Origin: Agapanthus africanus
Taxonomy: Eukaryota; Streptophyta; Magnoliopsida; Asparagales; Amaryllidaceae
DNA length: 64,000 nt
Assembly: GCA_030015575.1 (NCBI GenBank)
Contig: CM057342.1
Location: forward strand, 618,665,348-618,729,347
Direction: 5' to 3'
The notes beneath the pieces are model-generated. The model ran no database searches. It had not been told where the DNA came from and saw only the letters and a list, made by a program, of their open reading frames with translations. Both the position numbers and the translations under genes were made by a program. Position 1 is the stretch's first letter. The number at the start of each line of letters is the position of its first letter. Positions 46,688-58,368 of this stretch are shown one piece after another.

Positions 46688-47490
46688 CTAGTTTCCAACT
46701 ATCCCCACATTTTCCAATGTATGATGAGGCGATAGGACAGGTTGAGAATGTGAGCAGTGAGAGTGAGCAGTACACCCTTCCAAATCAAACCTACCTATTG
46801 CAAATTGAATCCCATAACTCCGGTTTTGAATGTCTATCAAGTGTCCCAGATGATTTACAAATTGAAGATAGAATGTTTAATGAGTTGTGCGACTTTGTAG
46901 TGTTTGATTTACCCGATTGTGAAGGGACCCTATCAAGTGAAACCAATTCCAACCCTTTTGACCTCTACACTTCCACTCTAGAACCTGAATTGATTGAAAT
47001 CCATGATTTTGATGAGGTGTCTGAGAAAATCGATTTTTACTTGATTGAGGATATTGACGCTGGGAATATTTTGGATGATGAACCCACAGTTTTGGATGAG
47101 TTTTTCTCACTAATATATCATGTCCTTTCACTTCCGTGTGGACATCATCCCGAGTCATTAGCTGTTTTTCCCGAACCCCATTTGCATCTGGAAATTGATG
47201 ATGAATGCATGGATGAGCTAAATTTTGAGGACAATTTTGAGGATAGTATTGAGAATGAACCAGTTTTACTTGATGAGTCGTATTTTCCAATTCATCCTGT
47301 CCCTTTCACTGACTGTGTACACCCTCCTGAACCTTTAACTGATAGCCTTCCTCGATCACTTCCCTCCATCCTTTCCATCGTTCTGACCTTGCAAGACACC
47401 GTATCACTTTCATTTATTGTGTCTGGTTTGCCAAGTTCGGTCTACCCATGTTTTCTCACGAATCTTGAGGGATTTGACCCCATTTCTTGA
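46588..47490 (+). CDS. Element F: unrecognised acidic ORF, C-terminal part
   Basis: The open frame runs from 46588 to a TGA at 47490; the first ATG is 46717 (257 codons). It is strongly acidic, with many Asp/Glu-rich clusters (DDLQIEDRMFNELCDF, EDNFEDSIENEP) and a repeated motif of the type EPxxLDExxFxxIxxxP, near residues 124-135 and again near 181-193. It carries no recognisable domain. The repeated motif suggests internal duplication. It lies upstream of the F polypurine tract, where pol would end in a complete element. Confidence 0.55.
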   Translation, partial: SGTVIGRLSGSVIPTDDEFECVHAALIQPSDPVASFQLSPHFPMYDEAIGQVENVSSESEQYTLPNQTYLLQIESHNSGFECLSSVPDDLQIEDRMFNELCDFVVFDLPDCEGTLSSETNSNPFDLYTSTLEPELIEIHDFDEVSEKIDFYLIEDIDAGNILDDEPTVLDEFFSLIYHVLSLPCGHHPESLAVFPEPHLHLEIDDECMDELNFEDNFEDSIENEPVLLDESYFPIHPVPFTDCVHPPEPLTDSLPRSLPSILSIVLTLQDTVSLSFIVSGLPSSVYPCFLTNLEGFDPIS

Positions 47491-49229
47491 TGGGTTAATA
47501 GATTAGTACAATCGCTTTTTGCATATCGGTCATCACAAATTGTACTAATTTATTCACTCCATTTTCACCCTCAAGTTCATACTCCATTTCTTTTTCCCTT
47601 CCGTCATTCTTCTCTTTATATACCGGGACCACATACCACTTCCTTACCCAGACGGTCTCGCGTATTCTCCATTTCTTTCCTCTCCGCATTCTTCCACCAA
47701 CCGTGATCATATCATGATAATTTTTTTGAATGGTTAGTATTAACTTTTGGCATGTGTGAGGCCTTGTATAGATTAATACTGTTCTTTCCCCCTAATCCTG
47801 AACTTCACCGCATAAACAGTGGAAACACTGTTTCACTTAAGTTTAGGGGGGTCTTTTTGTGTGTGTGTATTTTTGGTTTGCTTTTTGTTTTGTATAAAAA
47901 AAAATAGGGGAGTGCCGACAATTTTGACCCTCTTGGTGTAGCTTGACAGTGAGGGCGCTGTCAAGTTTAAGTTTGGGGGTGTGCTCGATAAGGTTTCTAC
48001 CTTCACATTCATATGTATATTCCGCATTGGCATACTTGTTTTAAAACCCATAAAAATAAAAATAAAATTCCTAAAATATAAAATCTTTGTCGTCAAGTTA
48101 GCTAATAGGGTAACTGAGATTTTTATTCCGAAAGTTTAGTTGATACGTTAGAAATAACTAAATCCTAGGTTTAGGAATTGAAAACCCTAAAAATAACCCT
48201 CCTTCTGTTTAACCTTGGTAATTATACGTCCTTACAGTTTTTTTTTATAGAAGTAGATAATCTTGTGTCCAGTTCTTGAGTTAGGTAAACATGAAGGGAA
48301 AGTATTGAAAGCTTTACTGAAAGTTAAGTCTGAAAAATAGTTTCTATTCTTAAGTCCAAATTTAGAAAGTATATACCCTACAAACTGCACATACACGCAC
48401 CTTGAAACTTGGGATAGTAGAGGATACCTAGAAATACTCTTACCGAAAACCTAGTATGAAAGAAAAAAATGGTATTTAAAGCTAACCACCAAAAGAGCAT
48501 CATTGAAAAAATATATCCGGTCTTGAAAAGAAGAAAAAAAAAGAAGAAAAAAAATAAAGTCAAGACCTGAAAACTGCTATTTATGTTTTAAACTCACACA
48601 TTCAGTAATCGGCTGTTAGTGCCTCAAAAAACATTAATAGTCGCATGAAAGGTGTGTGGGGAACACCGTCCATCATTAAATGAAAAGAAGTAGTATTAGG
48701 TATTAGGGCAAGGGTACTATAGCTTGAATTGAATTCTTAAGTGTAGGGATGAAATTTTACACACACGTAGGGGTATACAATCGATGTTTGGAGGAAAGAT
48801 AGAAATAAAGAATAAGACTTATGTTTTCCGTAAAGTTGATAAAAATTCCTGATTGGAGACCGCACTTTAGAAGGAAAACTCAAGAGATACCGAGATATTT
48901 TTAAACTGTAAAACGTATAGGATCTGAGATTGAATAAATATGAGGCGTGAAACATAAGGGTTGAATATTTCTAATTTAGGATGATAGAATTTCTAATGTA
49001 GATACTAAACTGTAGGAGTAGAATCAACGTTAACTTGTGAAACTAGCTTGACGGGATTTTGTGGGTGTAATCCGTTGAAAACCCTCAGGAGACAATACTC
49101 CTGCTACTAGGGACACTTAGAGGTTTAACGGCTTGTTGCACGAGCTCAGTGCAATCGCGTTCCCTGCGAAAGTGAGGCTAGGATTTTATGTTTTGCTCAG
49201 GACGAGCAAAAGATAAGTTTGGGGGTATT
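47491..49229 (+). mobile_element. Element F: 3' untranslated region with polypurine tracts
   Basis: About 1.7 kb without a coding frame. Three similar purine-rich sites occur: GTTTAGGGGGGTC near 47842, AAGTTTGGGGGTGTG near 47968, and AAGTTTGGGGGTATT at 49214-49228 directly before the 3' LTR. The last is the functional polypurine tract by position. The others may be decayed or central tracts. Confidence 0.6.
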
Positions 49230-50824
49230 TGTTCATCTCAGAAAACTGTATTTTAATACCGCTCATTCATTATCTATTTTTTGTATATATCGGTACTATT
49301 AACAGTGTCTGCTCAGTAATTACAGATTATAGGTATCCGTGATATAATACTGGAAACACACTCAAAATCACGGATATAATGTTTATGAGCCGACACTGCA
49401 ACCAGAACTGGAAACCGATCGATATCTAAAGAGTTATTTTGCAATAAATAATGTGCACACTATTTTGGTCCAACACAATGCAAGTGTGCACACAACTCTT
49501 TGACATGGACCATGGTGGGTTTGCCCATGGCACACACAAATGATGGCTTGTGCAATTGGGAGGACAAGAGTGATAAATGCAAAAAGATGTGATGTGATGT
49601 GATGTATAGCTACAAGTTTCTCTCTAAATCCCTGAGTGCAACCCAAATTCATATTGCAAAATCAAGCAGCACCAGTGGAGTTGTCGACTGAACACAAGAC
49701 CACACAACCAACACGAGCCCATTAGCTCGGATTTTGGCCGGCCACATTCCCATAAAAACCGAGCTCGCCAGCCCCCTTGACCCAATGAGCCCCATTTTTC
49801 TACTGTCGATCCCTTGCAGTCACATCAAATTATTTTTATTGCTTGTTTATTCTTCTTTTGTGCCTATAAAAGCAGATCAGTGAGCAAGGGATGAGGGGTC
49901 ATACTTTGTATACATTATCTCATAACTTACACTTTTTATTTCTCTTTTCATTTTGTTCTTGTACATATCTTAGTTTCCCTTGAACTCCTTGCCTTCTCTT
50001 GATCTTGCAATCTCTTCATTGAGCTTGCAAGTTTAAAATTTGGTTATTGAACTCAAGGTTGTATCACTTGGACATAATAAAGATCTCTTTTTACACACTT
50101 GGATTCTTAGTATTTCTTTTGCTTTTACTTACTTACTCTTTTATTTCCATGCCATTTACTTACTTGCAATTTATTACCGTGCATTTACTTTCTTGCAATG
50201 TTGTCTTTCCTTTTCTTTGTATCTTTTATTTGCTCTTTTTGTTTGTTGTTGAGATGGTTGTGAATATTGTTGTTGTTTGGAAAGAAAACGTTATTGTAAG
50301 TTATGATTTCCTTTCTCATTTCCTTTTCCTGATATTTTCCATTAAACTCCGCCTAAACCTTACGCAAGCGCTCCGTTAGGCACCCTACCCAACCAAGGTA
50401 TCGGTGATTCCTAACCATGACCGGTTGCGTTCGGATTGGCCGGAGGCGAAAGCAAGCGACAAGAACGGACGGACAATGGTCAATAAGCCGGATTTCACAA
50501 ATACCGTGCTTAAGCACCCTAATCCACGTTGTTGCCGATTGCTCTAGCTTTAGTGGTCGGGCTCGGCTAAAAGGATTGAGTACGGAATTCATTAACTTAC
50601 ATTAACCTATCTATTCCTAACAACTTATTCCTTTGCATATATACACATAGGGTAGATACGAACGATTTCTGCCTCGCGCATTAACTCGTGAAAACAAGAA
50701 CTTAAAACGCTGCGTCTCCCTGTGGACGGCCCGTACTCGTCGCGGCTAGTTGCAAAGCGACACCTTCCTGATTGCGGTTAATTTTAGAACTTTAAATCTC
50801 GACACGTCAAAAGCGTGTCAATCA
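49230..50824 (+). mobile_element. Element F: 3' LTR
   Basis: 1595 bp from TGTTCATCTCAG to GTGTCAATCA, followed by TACGT, which resembles the left flank TATGT. TATA box at 49865-49872. Confidence 0.85.
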
Positions 50825-52412
50825 TACGTCGTACTGGAGATAGTATATAGGTGCTCATTGGGTTATGAGTTACACTGGACGGACTCGTTGGGAACCGCTG
50901 GTTGGTATTATACCTATCGTCAGGTAGCAGTTCCCGGCTGGCATGAGTACAGGTTATTCCGCTGACTTGACATCGCTATTTCATCTCGAGTGTGTTCCCA
51001 CTGTTCTTAGATTACTACCCTACCATGGCTCAAAGGAGTCGTGCAAACAGGTAGTAGTTGGGTGCAGTACCGAAGCACTTGGAGGCAGTAGCGGTTAGAT
51101 AGGATTCGTCTCTCCCGGTATAGGGGGTTGATATCGCACTGTGTTCGGAAAGGCATTACACAAAGTCCCTGGCTAGGGCAATCGATATTTACTGATAGGT
51201 ACTCCAGTAGTTTCTCAGGGTGTATTGGGCTCTACCCCGGCATGACTTATTGCGCTGTTAGGGGTATGACGTTTACCATCTCCCTAGGCCCGATATGCGA
51301 GTATCTTAGACGAATAGACCGGATTGTACGGAGATTGTCACAGATAGGTTCAGTAGGAGTTCGGATGAATTTGCTCATCGGCCTTCTTATCGACGATACC
51401 TGGGTAGCCGTTACGTGCAGCTAGTACTGCTGACGTGCTTGTGGTTAAACCCACCGCCAGCGTACTGTCGAGTCTTTAGAGTCCCACACAGAGAGTTTCC
51501 CTGCTTCGGGTGAAACGATATAGAGGCCGTATGGTTTTATGGCAGGGTTTCGATCATATACGTGTACTTATGCACGGATGATGTTCAGACGGATAATACT
51601 AGTGGGCTTTGGTTTAAGCCGGATCATAGTATTATATTATTGGATTATTTTCCTCTCTTGGTATTCGTATTTTTCGGAATACGAATACGGGTATGTATAT
51701 ACGATGAAGGGTATTCTTGTAATTTCACAAGAATGCTTCTAGAAGAAGACACCTCATTTTTGTTTTAATCCATTTTCTTAAATGGATAATGAGGTGAGGT
51801 ATGAGGTGTTATTTGGACATGATTGAAGCATAGCTACTTGGGTGACTCATGGTATTTGGATGACTATTGAGGCATGGTGGCATTATGATATTATCGTTGG
51901 AAAATGATTTGCTTCATAGTCATCAACATTAGCCATTCTTCATATCATTATCACTTTAACACTCTCTCTCCTCTAAGGCTCACTTCTTCTTCTTCAAACC
52001 CTAATTGCTCTCATGAGTTGAGAAACCTAGGGTTATTGAGACAAATTAATCCATAATCATTCTCTACATTATCTAGGCTACTTAGCTTAGCAAACTAGGT
52101 ACCCTAGTTACCTCGGTTTAGAGGTTGGAGCTTGAAATACATACTCTCGGGTGGATCGTCTTCGACGTGAGAAGGCCGACGTTGCAAGCTCGATCCGTAC
52201 ACTTGAGGAGCTTAAGAAGAGGACAAGAAGACCCGAAGGACTTGTACACGGAGGTGTAAAACTCTTACCGAGTAGTTAAACCTCTAAGTAGTTTGCTAGT
52301 TAAGGTTCCGTATAGTTCTTGGAGTTTAGTCGGTGTTGTGAAGCTTGTAAAAATTGTTTTTTGCAAATTCCGCCACCCTACGGACCCGCGGGATGCGCAA
52401 CATCGACTTACA
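50825..52412 (+). mobile_element. Element E: 5' LTR, second part
   Basis: Resumes the E LTR after F, with the family block around CGAGTCTTTAGAGTCC near 51470. It ends CATCGACTTACA, with a primer site following. Confidence 0.8.
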
Positions 52413-52413
52413 G

Positions 52414-52425
52414 TGGTATCGGAGA
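52414..52425 (+). other. Element E: primer-binding site (tRNA-iMet type, diverged)
   Basis: TGGTATCGGAGA lies one base after the LTR end and differs from the canonical TGGTATCAGAGC at two positions. Confidence 0.75.
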
Positions 52426-53764
52426 CTACTTAACCTTAACTGGCAGTTTAGACGATGTGTAGAATTACGAAACCGAAATAACTCCGAAACATCGAAACTA
52501 GAATCCAAGTTTCTGTCGAATTTTTCAGAGGCTCTAAAAATTATTTAAACAGGTGCAGAGTGCTCTACTTGATGTAGCTAGAACACCATAGAAAAACGAG
52601 TCCAAAACTCCAAGTTTTGGCCGGCCAAATGCTAAAAAATACCGGCCTGGCCGGTCCAAGTAATGAGTTTAGTCTTGTGTTTTGTGTAGTGTTCTGGAAT
52701 CTTGGATTTAGGGTTTCAGGTGATGTTTGATTTTGCCCAGATTTCATATTATATTATCTTTGTATTGGGGAAATTCGGAGTATTTCGAAGTCACGGTTTT
52801 AATATCGTTTACAAGTTTCAGTTTGGATATGTGTTGCGAAACGTCGACTAATTGCTATACGTCTATTAGTCGGGGTTGCACATATCACTATCTTTGTGAT
52901 GGTTTGTGTATATGGAATATTGGATCGTCGTGGATGAATAGCCGGGGGATGTGAGAAGAGTGTTTTCTTTTCTTTCATTCATGTAAATTTGTATTATGAT
53001 GTAATATTATTTTGCGGGGCACATCCGGGTTGAGGTTGTAACCACCATTGTATTATTTCATTTAATGTTTCTTGCACCTAAGATAGACCCAAAGTGGGGT
53101 GCACAAACTACCAGGTTCTTGAAGTGCCCAGTGGCCTACTCATTTTATTGAGGGAGGTTGCTTCACTTTGGGAATTTGGCAGGTAGTTTGCTGCACCCGT
53201 AGGGGTCTAGGGTGGGGTTTGGCTATTCATCACGACCGTGGAATCCGTTTTTCGTACTTGGCTAAAACGAAACACGAAATTCCTAGTATATCCAATATAT
53301 TCATCTGTGATCTGGAATGCCTATTATTGCGTGAGACGAGTGGATATATATATATATATATGATATATAATAAACGTTGCTTATGTTTTGCATCCGCGCT
53401 AGTGCAGCCCCCGCTCTACCATTAGTTAAGTAACCTAACGGTGCATGACGGGGCCTCATGGAGAATGCGGATGACATAAGCGTATGTTCTATTTTCGTTT
53501 CTTTTCTGCAATGATAGGGTTAAATGATGGGACCGCATTAATATTGATTAATGCAAGGAAAACAAACCAAATATTAAATCGTTGGAACAGTTTCAAAACC
53601 ACTCGGTTTTCTTCAAAAAGCAACTTTTAAATGCGGAGCCTAAACCACTCCTTTTAAAAACTATCATGGTTCCTTCGACTATATCAAGTTCATTATGTTA
53701 ACGGTTTCGCCAAAACCATCCGTAGCCCTCCGTCATTTCAAATGGGTATTCAGTAGTATTCAAG

Positions 53765-53974
53765 CTATGTATGTTGACCTTCGCCAAGGCATAGTGATTG
53801 GTAGCTGCTGGGTATTCATCTGTAGCATAGATAGATGCGTTGGTTTGGGACAGTCGTGCTACTATTTTGGCCTTCGTCAAGGGTATGTACGGGCGAGTTC
53901 AAATTAACCTGGACAATGATGGGTAGAACTTGACTTGCGACTTATGATATGTTGGCCTTCGTCAAGGTCATAAG
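53765..53974 (+). promoter_or_regulatory. Triple TTGRC hairpins in leader of E
   Basis: Outer stems are CTATG/CATAG (53765-53769 with 53790-53794), CGTGCTAC/GTATGTACG with a bulge (53855-53862 with 53883-53891), and CTTATGA/TCATAAG (53941-53947 with 53968-53974). Inner stems are TTGAC/GCCAA (one mismatch) and TTGGC/GTCAA twice. Confidence 0.65.
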
Positions 53975-54172
53975 AGCTTGGAGCAAAAATCCACATCGGG
54001 AGTTTCTAAGGAAATTGAAACTTGCTAGTGTTACAAACCATTTGGAGTGTGATGATTTTAGTAGGATTCCTTCAAGGTTGTCACACGATGATATTTGGAT
54101 CCCGATCCTATTGTGAGTATCTGCTACTCTTTAGGAGATTTTCACTAAACGATCAATGCTATAAACTAAGTA

Positions 54173-54276
54173 GGTGTCTAGAACGGTGTTAGCGAGGCTA
54201 CACCTCCAGGGAAAAAAGGTTATTTAATTAAAGACTTTACGAAATTGTTGTAAAACCTCCCTCGAAGTACTGACAC
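54173..54276 (+). promoter_or_regulatory. GGTGTCTAG three-helix RNA module, copy in E
   Basis: Opens with GGTGTCTAG. P1 is GTGTT/GACAC (54186-54190 with 54272-54276). P2 is GAGG/CCTC (54194-54206). P3 is TTTAC/GTAAA (54236-54240 with 54250-54254), which replaces the GC-rich P3 of H yet still pairs. Confidence 0.65.
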
Positions 54277-54463
54277 TAGCCTGGCCAAAAGGTTAAGAAA
54301 GAATTGTACGGTGAGATTAATCCTGACTAATTCTTCTTTTATGGTTTGAAGGAGGATTCTAGGAACAGTGGGAGCCATCATGTTTAGATAAACTAATAAC
54401 CAATATAAACTTGCAAGAGTATCATGAGTGTTTCTTCTCTTTCTCCTAATTGCAGCGATCAAA

Positions 54464-55543
54464 ATGACCAGGCTTAAGTTACTGCTAGATAAAAACACAT
54501 TGACTGGGCCAAACTATTATGATTGGCTAAGGAATGTCCAGATGGCTATTACCTATAACAAGCTGAGCTACCTCTTTACTACCAAAGCCCCCGCCATCCC
54601 AGGTCCAGATTCCACCATCACGGATGTTGAAATCCGTAAGGCATGGGAAAAGGATAGTGCGAGAGCTAAGTGCTTCGTGTTAGCTTCAATAGATTATGAA
54701 CACCACAGGCGGCATGAGAAGATGAACTTAGTCTCCATTTTCCTCCATACCAAGGATTTAAATGGAGAGCAATATCTTATCGAAAGATATGAGACCTCAA
54801 AGATATTGTTTCAGGCGAGGTTGGCTGTCGAGTCATCTGTAAGGGACCATGTCCTTATGATGATTAGCTATATTGAAAAGCTCGCGGACCTTGGGACCAC
54901 GTTGGAGAACGAGTTATATACTGACTTGATTCTACAGTTCCTCCCCTCTACTTACATCCAGTTTACCTTGAATTTCAACATTCAAGGGAAGGAAGTATCA
55001 CTTCTAGGACTTCTCAACATGTTGAGGAGCATTGAGGGCACCCTGCAGAAATCCAAGAAGACACCCGCTCTACTTATTGGGGAATTTTCCTCTTCTAGAT
55101 CTAAGGCGAAAGCCAAGGGAAAGAAGAAGAAGGCATCCACCAAGCCGATAGGCGGTGTCAGTAAGGTAGAGGGAAAGGGCAGGGAAAAAGTTTCGGGGAT
55201 AATAGTAGGGAGGGAGAAATGTTTTTATTGTCACGGGAAAGGGCATTGGCAGAAGGACTGCAGGGCTTGGAAAGCCAGAAACCAGGATTCGAAGTACGTT
55301 GTGGCTTCGTCTTCAGGCGTGTTTATGATTGAAAACTGTCTGTCAACTAACACTAATTCCTGGGTACTAGATACTGGATCAGGATCTCATATCTGTAATT
55401 CATTACAGGCTCTGAGAAACCGTAGAGTTATCAAGGCAGGTGATATGACTCTCAGGGTTGCTAACGGAATGAGCATGGATGCTGTATCTGTAGGGGAATA
55501 TCACCTAGGATACGCCACGTGGGCAGATTTTGATTTTGCGTAA
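54464..55543 (+). CDS. gag: Element E: gag-protease of copia element
   Basis: The best preserved retroelement frame here, about 359 codons. The start is taken at ATG 54464 because an upstream ATG at 54428 lies in the CT-rich splice-acceptor tract. Domains: capsid region (LTGPNYYDWLRNVQ; a run like copia UBN2 Gag), a Lys-rich linker, the zinc knuckle CFYCHGKGHWQKDC at 55220-55261 and protease with the catalytic DTGSGSH at 55370-55390. Gag packages element RNA; the aspartic protease cleaves the polyprotein. A single-base frameshift near 55520 ends the frame at 55543, and pol continues in another frame. Confidence 0.85.
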   Translation: MTRLKLLLDKNTLTGPNYYDWLRNVQMAITYNKLSYLFTTKAPAIPGPDSTITDVEIRKAWEKDSARAKCFVLASIDYEHHRRHEKMNLVSIFLHTKDLNGEQYLIERYETSKILFQARLAVESSVRDHVLMMISYIEKLADLGTTLENELYTDLILQFLPSTYIQFTLNFNIQGKEVSLLGLLNMLRSIEGTLQKSKKTPALLIGEFSSSRSKAKAKGKKKKASTKPIGGVSKVEGKGREKVSGIIVGREKCFYCHGKGHWQKDCRAWKARNQDSKYVVASSSGVFMIENCLSTNTNSWVLDTGSGSHICNSLQALRNRRVIKAGDMTLRVANGMSMDAVSVGEYHLGYATWADFDFA

Positions 55544-56006
55544 CTGTTTGTGTTTACCTAGTCTAGCTTGTAATATCATTAATGTATCTTTACTTTCTAA
55601 AGAAGGTTATGATTTTACATTTTTAAGCGATGTGGTCCATATCCACCTTAATCAAAATTTGACCGGGTCAGATACACTAGATAACGGTATATACGTATTA
55701 AATCAAGCTCAGGTTTTCAACGTCCAGAACACACTTAAAAGAAAGTCTTCAGAAATAAATCAGGTTTTCTTATGGCATTGTAGACCGTGTCACATCAATG
55801 AAACACGATCGACGAAGTTACATAAAGAGGGATATTTGGATCCGTTCGAATATCAGTCCTATGCAACTTGTCAATCATGTCTCAAAGGAAAGATGATAAA
55901 GACTCTGATCACTGGACACGGAGAAAGAACCACTGAGCTCTTGGGACTCATACACAGCGATGTGTATGGTCCAATATCTATACATGCAAGAAGTGGTTAT
56001 TCCTAC
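55530..56006 (+). pseudogene. Element E: pol, GAG-pre-integrase and integrase start, interrupted
   Basis: Continues the polyprotein after the frameshift: LRNCLCLPSLACNIINVSLL, then the zinc-binding region (WHCRPCHINETR, with Cys in place of the usual Gly, then CQSCLKGK) and the first residues of the integrase core (ELLGLIHSDVYGP). It is cut at 56006 by the LTR of element J. The rest of E lies beyond the window. Confidence 0.85.
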
Positions 56007-58114
56007 TGTTAGTTATATGTATGCCCTAGAGGCCATTATTGTACATGTAATGTATATTATAGTGGATGCTTGGACATACATAGGGAGGACTTTCTTGTTT
56101 GACATGATATGTTGCTATCTGGTTACACTTTATCTTAACATGTCTGATTGTCTCTCTGTTACATGTTGGTAAAGCCTTTAGGATGTGTACTTGACTACCA
56201 GGATTATGATGCAGATCATACTAGTGGGGCCATGGTAGTCCATAAGTTCATCCTTTAATGTTCCTAGTCGTGGGTGTATAGAGACAGGGCATCGATATAC
56301 CAGAGTAGACTAGCGTATACGCTTTTCGACCCATGAGATGGGCGATGGATGATCCTATATCCATTGGTGTTTGACATCAGAGATGGTATACGGGTGCTCA
56401 GTGGAGACTGGGTACACTGGACGGACTCGCCGAGAACTCCTAGATGGTATTATACCCCACGTCAGATAGCAGTTCTCTGGTGACACTGGTACAGGTTAGT
56501 CTGAAGACCCAAAATTGTCATAGAGTCTTGTGAGATTCCCAATGTGCTTTGATTTCCACCTTACCACGTTCAAGAGGACGTCCAAAACGGTGGTTTTTGG
56601 GTACAGTCCCGAGTCACATGGAGGCAATGAGCGATAGGAGGGGTTTCGTCTCTCCCGGTATTGGGGGTTGATGTTGCGCTGTGCTCGATTGGCTATAACA
56701 GGGAAGTCCCTGGCCAGGGCTGATTTAGAGATTTACTGGTAAGTGTTATTAATAGTTTTTCGACCCGTTATGAGCCTCGTATCATCATGACTTATCGAGT
56801 TATTAGGGTCTGACGTTTACCACCCCTAGACTTGATATGCGGCATATTAGACAAAGAGACCGGACTGTACGGTAGTGTTACTGACAGGCTTTACAGGAGC
56901 TAGAGCGGGCTTGCTTGTTGATCTTCTGATCGCTCAATACCCGGGTAGCCGTTATGTCCAGCTAGTACTGCTGACGGCTTATGAGTGCTTGATGTGATCA
57001 TCACCTACTGCCGGCGTATTGACGAGTCTTTAGAGTCCTACACAGAGGTTTTACTGGCTCAGGAAAAATGAATTAGGAGCACATTCTCGCGATATTTGTA
57101 TCGGTCGGTTATATGTGATATAGCCGGGTTATTGAATCAAGTGTTGATTCGATAAGTTGGTACATATAATATTAGTCGGTTATATGTGATATAGCCGGAT
57201 TATTAAATCAAGTGTTGATTTGATAATTTAGTATATAATTGTATATTTGATATACTAGTTTACATTAACTAATATTAGCTCACTTAACTAATATGTGATA
57301 TATATTAATTATGTTCTTTTTTTGTGTCTTGGTTGATGACACACACTAAATAGGTGTATGAGACTTACACTATACTAATTATAATGTAGGGTTTAGATAT
57401 TTAAAGTAAATCCAAATTAGTGGATAATTAGTCACATGCATGAAGCTTGTAGAAGCTTGTGGATGCATTGACTTAGTCCACTAATTTTGTTTTACCAAAT
57501 ATATTTATTAACCTAACCATTATAACTTAGCCATGGTTGTGTCTCTACATGAGTTAGATATATGATACAAACTCACTCATGGTTGATTTTCTTATCTCAT
57601 TAGTTCATTCTCATCTCTTGACTTCATCTTCTTCATTCTTGAGAAAAAGCTTGCTAGCTTTTTCCAAAGTGAGAAAATATTGTGAGAAAAATAAAACTAA
57701 AGTGAGCCCGCTTTCTACTTCATCATTCTTTACTAGATTAGCACTTTAGTATAGGGTGCTAGCTTCACTAATCTCTCATTAGTGAAGTAGTAGCTTGAGT
57801 TAGTGTCTTCTTGACGTAGATCATCTTCGGCCTCGAAGACTTCAAGAAAGTTCGTTCCTTTCACCTTAAGAAGCCATGCAAGAGTCCGGGAGTTCCATGA
57901 TTGCAGCGAAGAGACCACTACAAGGAGCAATTGAAGTGAAGGACCTGTCTACAAAGGTTGTAGTCCGTTAGCACTTAGATGTAAAGTAGTTTACTTGTTC
58001 TAATCCTAATTCTCTAGTAAAGATCCTTACTTAGGTTGTTTGGCACTTGAAAATTTTTAATACAGCATATTTAATGTCTTGTAGAACCTTATTCTAGTGC
58101 CTAAGAATCTTACA
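56007..58114 (+). mobile_element. Element J: 5' LTR (copia)
   Basis: 2108 bp from TGTTAGTTATATG to AGAATCTTACA, followed by a primer site, so it is a 5' LTR and not the 3' LTR of E. Candidate left target duplication CCTAC (56002-56006). It has twin hairpins TTATTGAATCAA/TTGATTCGATAA (57129-57155) and TTATTAAATCAA/TTGATTTGATAA (57200-57226). At the sixth pair a G-C in one copy is an A-T in the other. Confidence 0.9.
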
Positions 58115-58115
58115 A

Positions 58116-58127
58116 TGGTATCAAAGC
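58116..58127 (+). other. Element J: primer-binding site
   Basis: TGGTATCAAAGC, one change from the canonical tRNA-iMet site, lies one base after the LTR. Confidence 0.85.
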
Positions 58128-58307
58128 CTAGCTAGAGCATTAGGAGTTGCGTAGGCGAAATTAAAAGTCAGAATGAACTCTGAATAACTAAATTTTTCCA
58201 CTTTCTGGAAATTTTTTCAAAAGTTGAAAATTTTCATATTAAAAATATTTAGAAAATCATGCAGGTAATTCTATGGACCCTCTTGAAGAACGAGTCCCTA
58301 ACTCACT

Positions 58308-58368
58308 TTAGTGACCGCGGAACCGCGACCAAAACATGGTTTTAGCGGCGGTTCCGTGGCGCCACTAA
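58308..58368 (+). promoter_or_regulatory. GC-rich leader hairpin of J
   Basis: TTAGTG/CACTAA (58308-58313 with 58363-58368), CGGAACCGC/GCGGTTCCG (58318-58326 with 58348-58356) and AAAAC/GTTTT (58331-58335 with 58339-58343). The middle stem is shared with H, while the inner stem has a different sequence but still pairs. It lies about 190-250 nt after the primer site. Confidence 0.7.

Larger units (their letters stand above)
24945..50824 (+). mobile_element. Element F: Athila-like gypsy element without recognisable pol
   Basis: Two LTRs (24945-26534 and 49230-50824) with TG/CA ends are separated, once element G is removed, by about 4.5 kb. The tRNA-Asp-type primer site and the AAGTTTGGGGGT polypurine tract are typical of plant Athila-group gypsy elements. 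No protease, RT, RNase H or integrase is visible. The only coding region is an unrecognised frame at 46079-47490. The element is therefore probably non-autonomous. It sits inside the 5' LTR of E and hosts G. Confidence 0.75.
52426..54463 (+). mobile_element. Element E: long structured 5' leader
   Basis: About 2 kb non-coding. Structures in order: GC-rich hairpin TTGGCCGGCC/GGCCGGTCCAA (52617-52626 with 52649-52659, one bulge); hairpin CGACTAAT/ATTAGTCG (52845-52852 with 52865-52872); diverged long hairpin (53116-53174: AAGTG/CACTT, CCT/AGG, CTCA/TGAG); triple hairpins with TTGAC or TTGGC stems (53765-53974); three-helix module (54173-54276). A CT-rich tract and GCAG at 54455 form a likely splice acceptor. 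The GTAAGT donor of H and J is not evident, and the AAAGAG stem-loop pair appears lost. Confidence 0.65.

Noticed and set aside
56007-58114. Reading this LTR as the 3' LTR of element E
   Set aside because: It lacks a preceding polypurine tract, interrupts integrase mid-frame and is followed by a primer site, so it is the 5' LTR of a separate element J.
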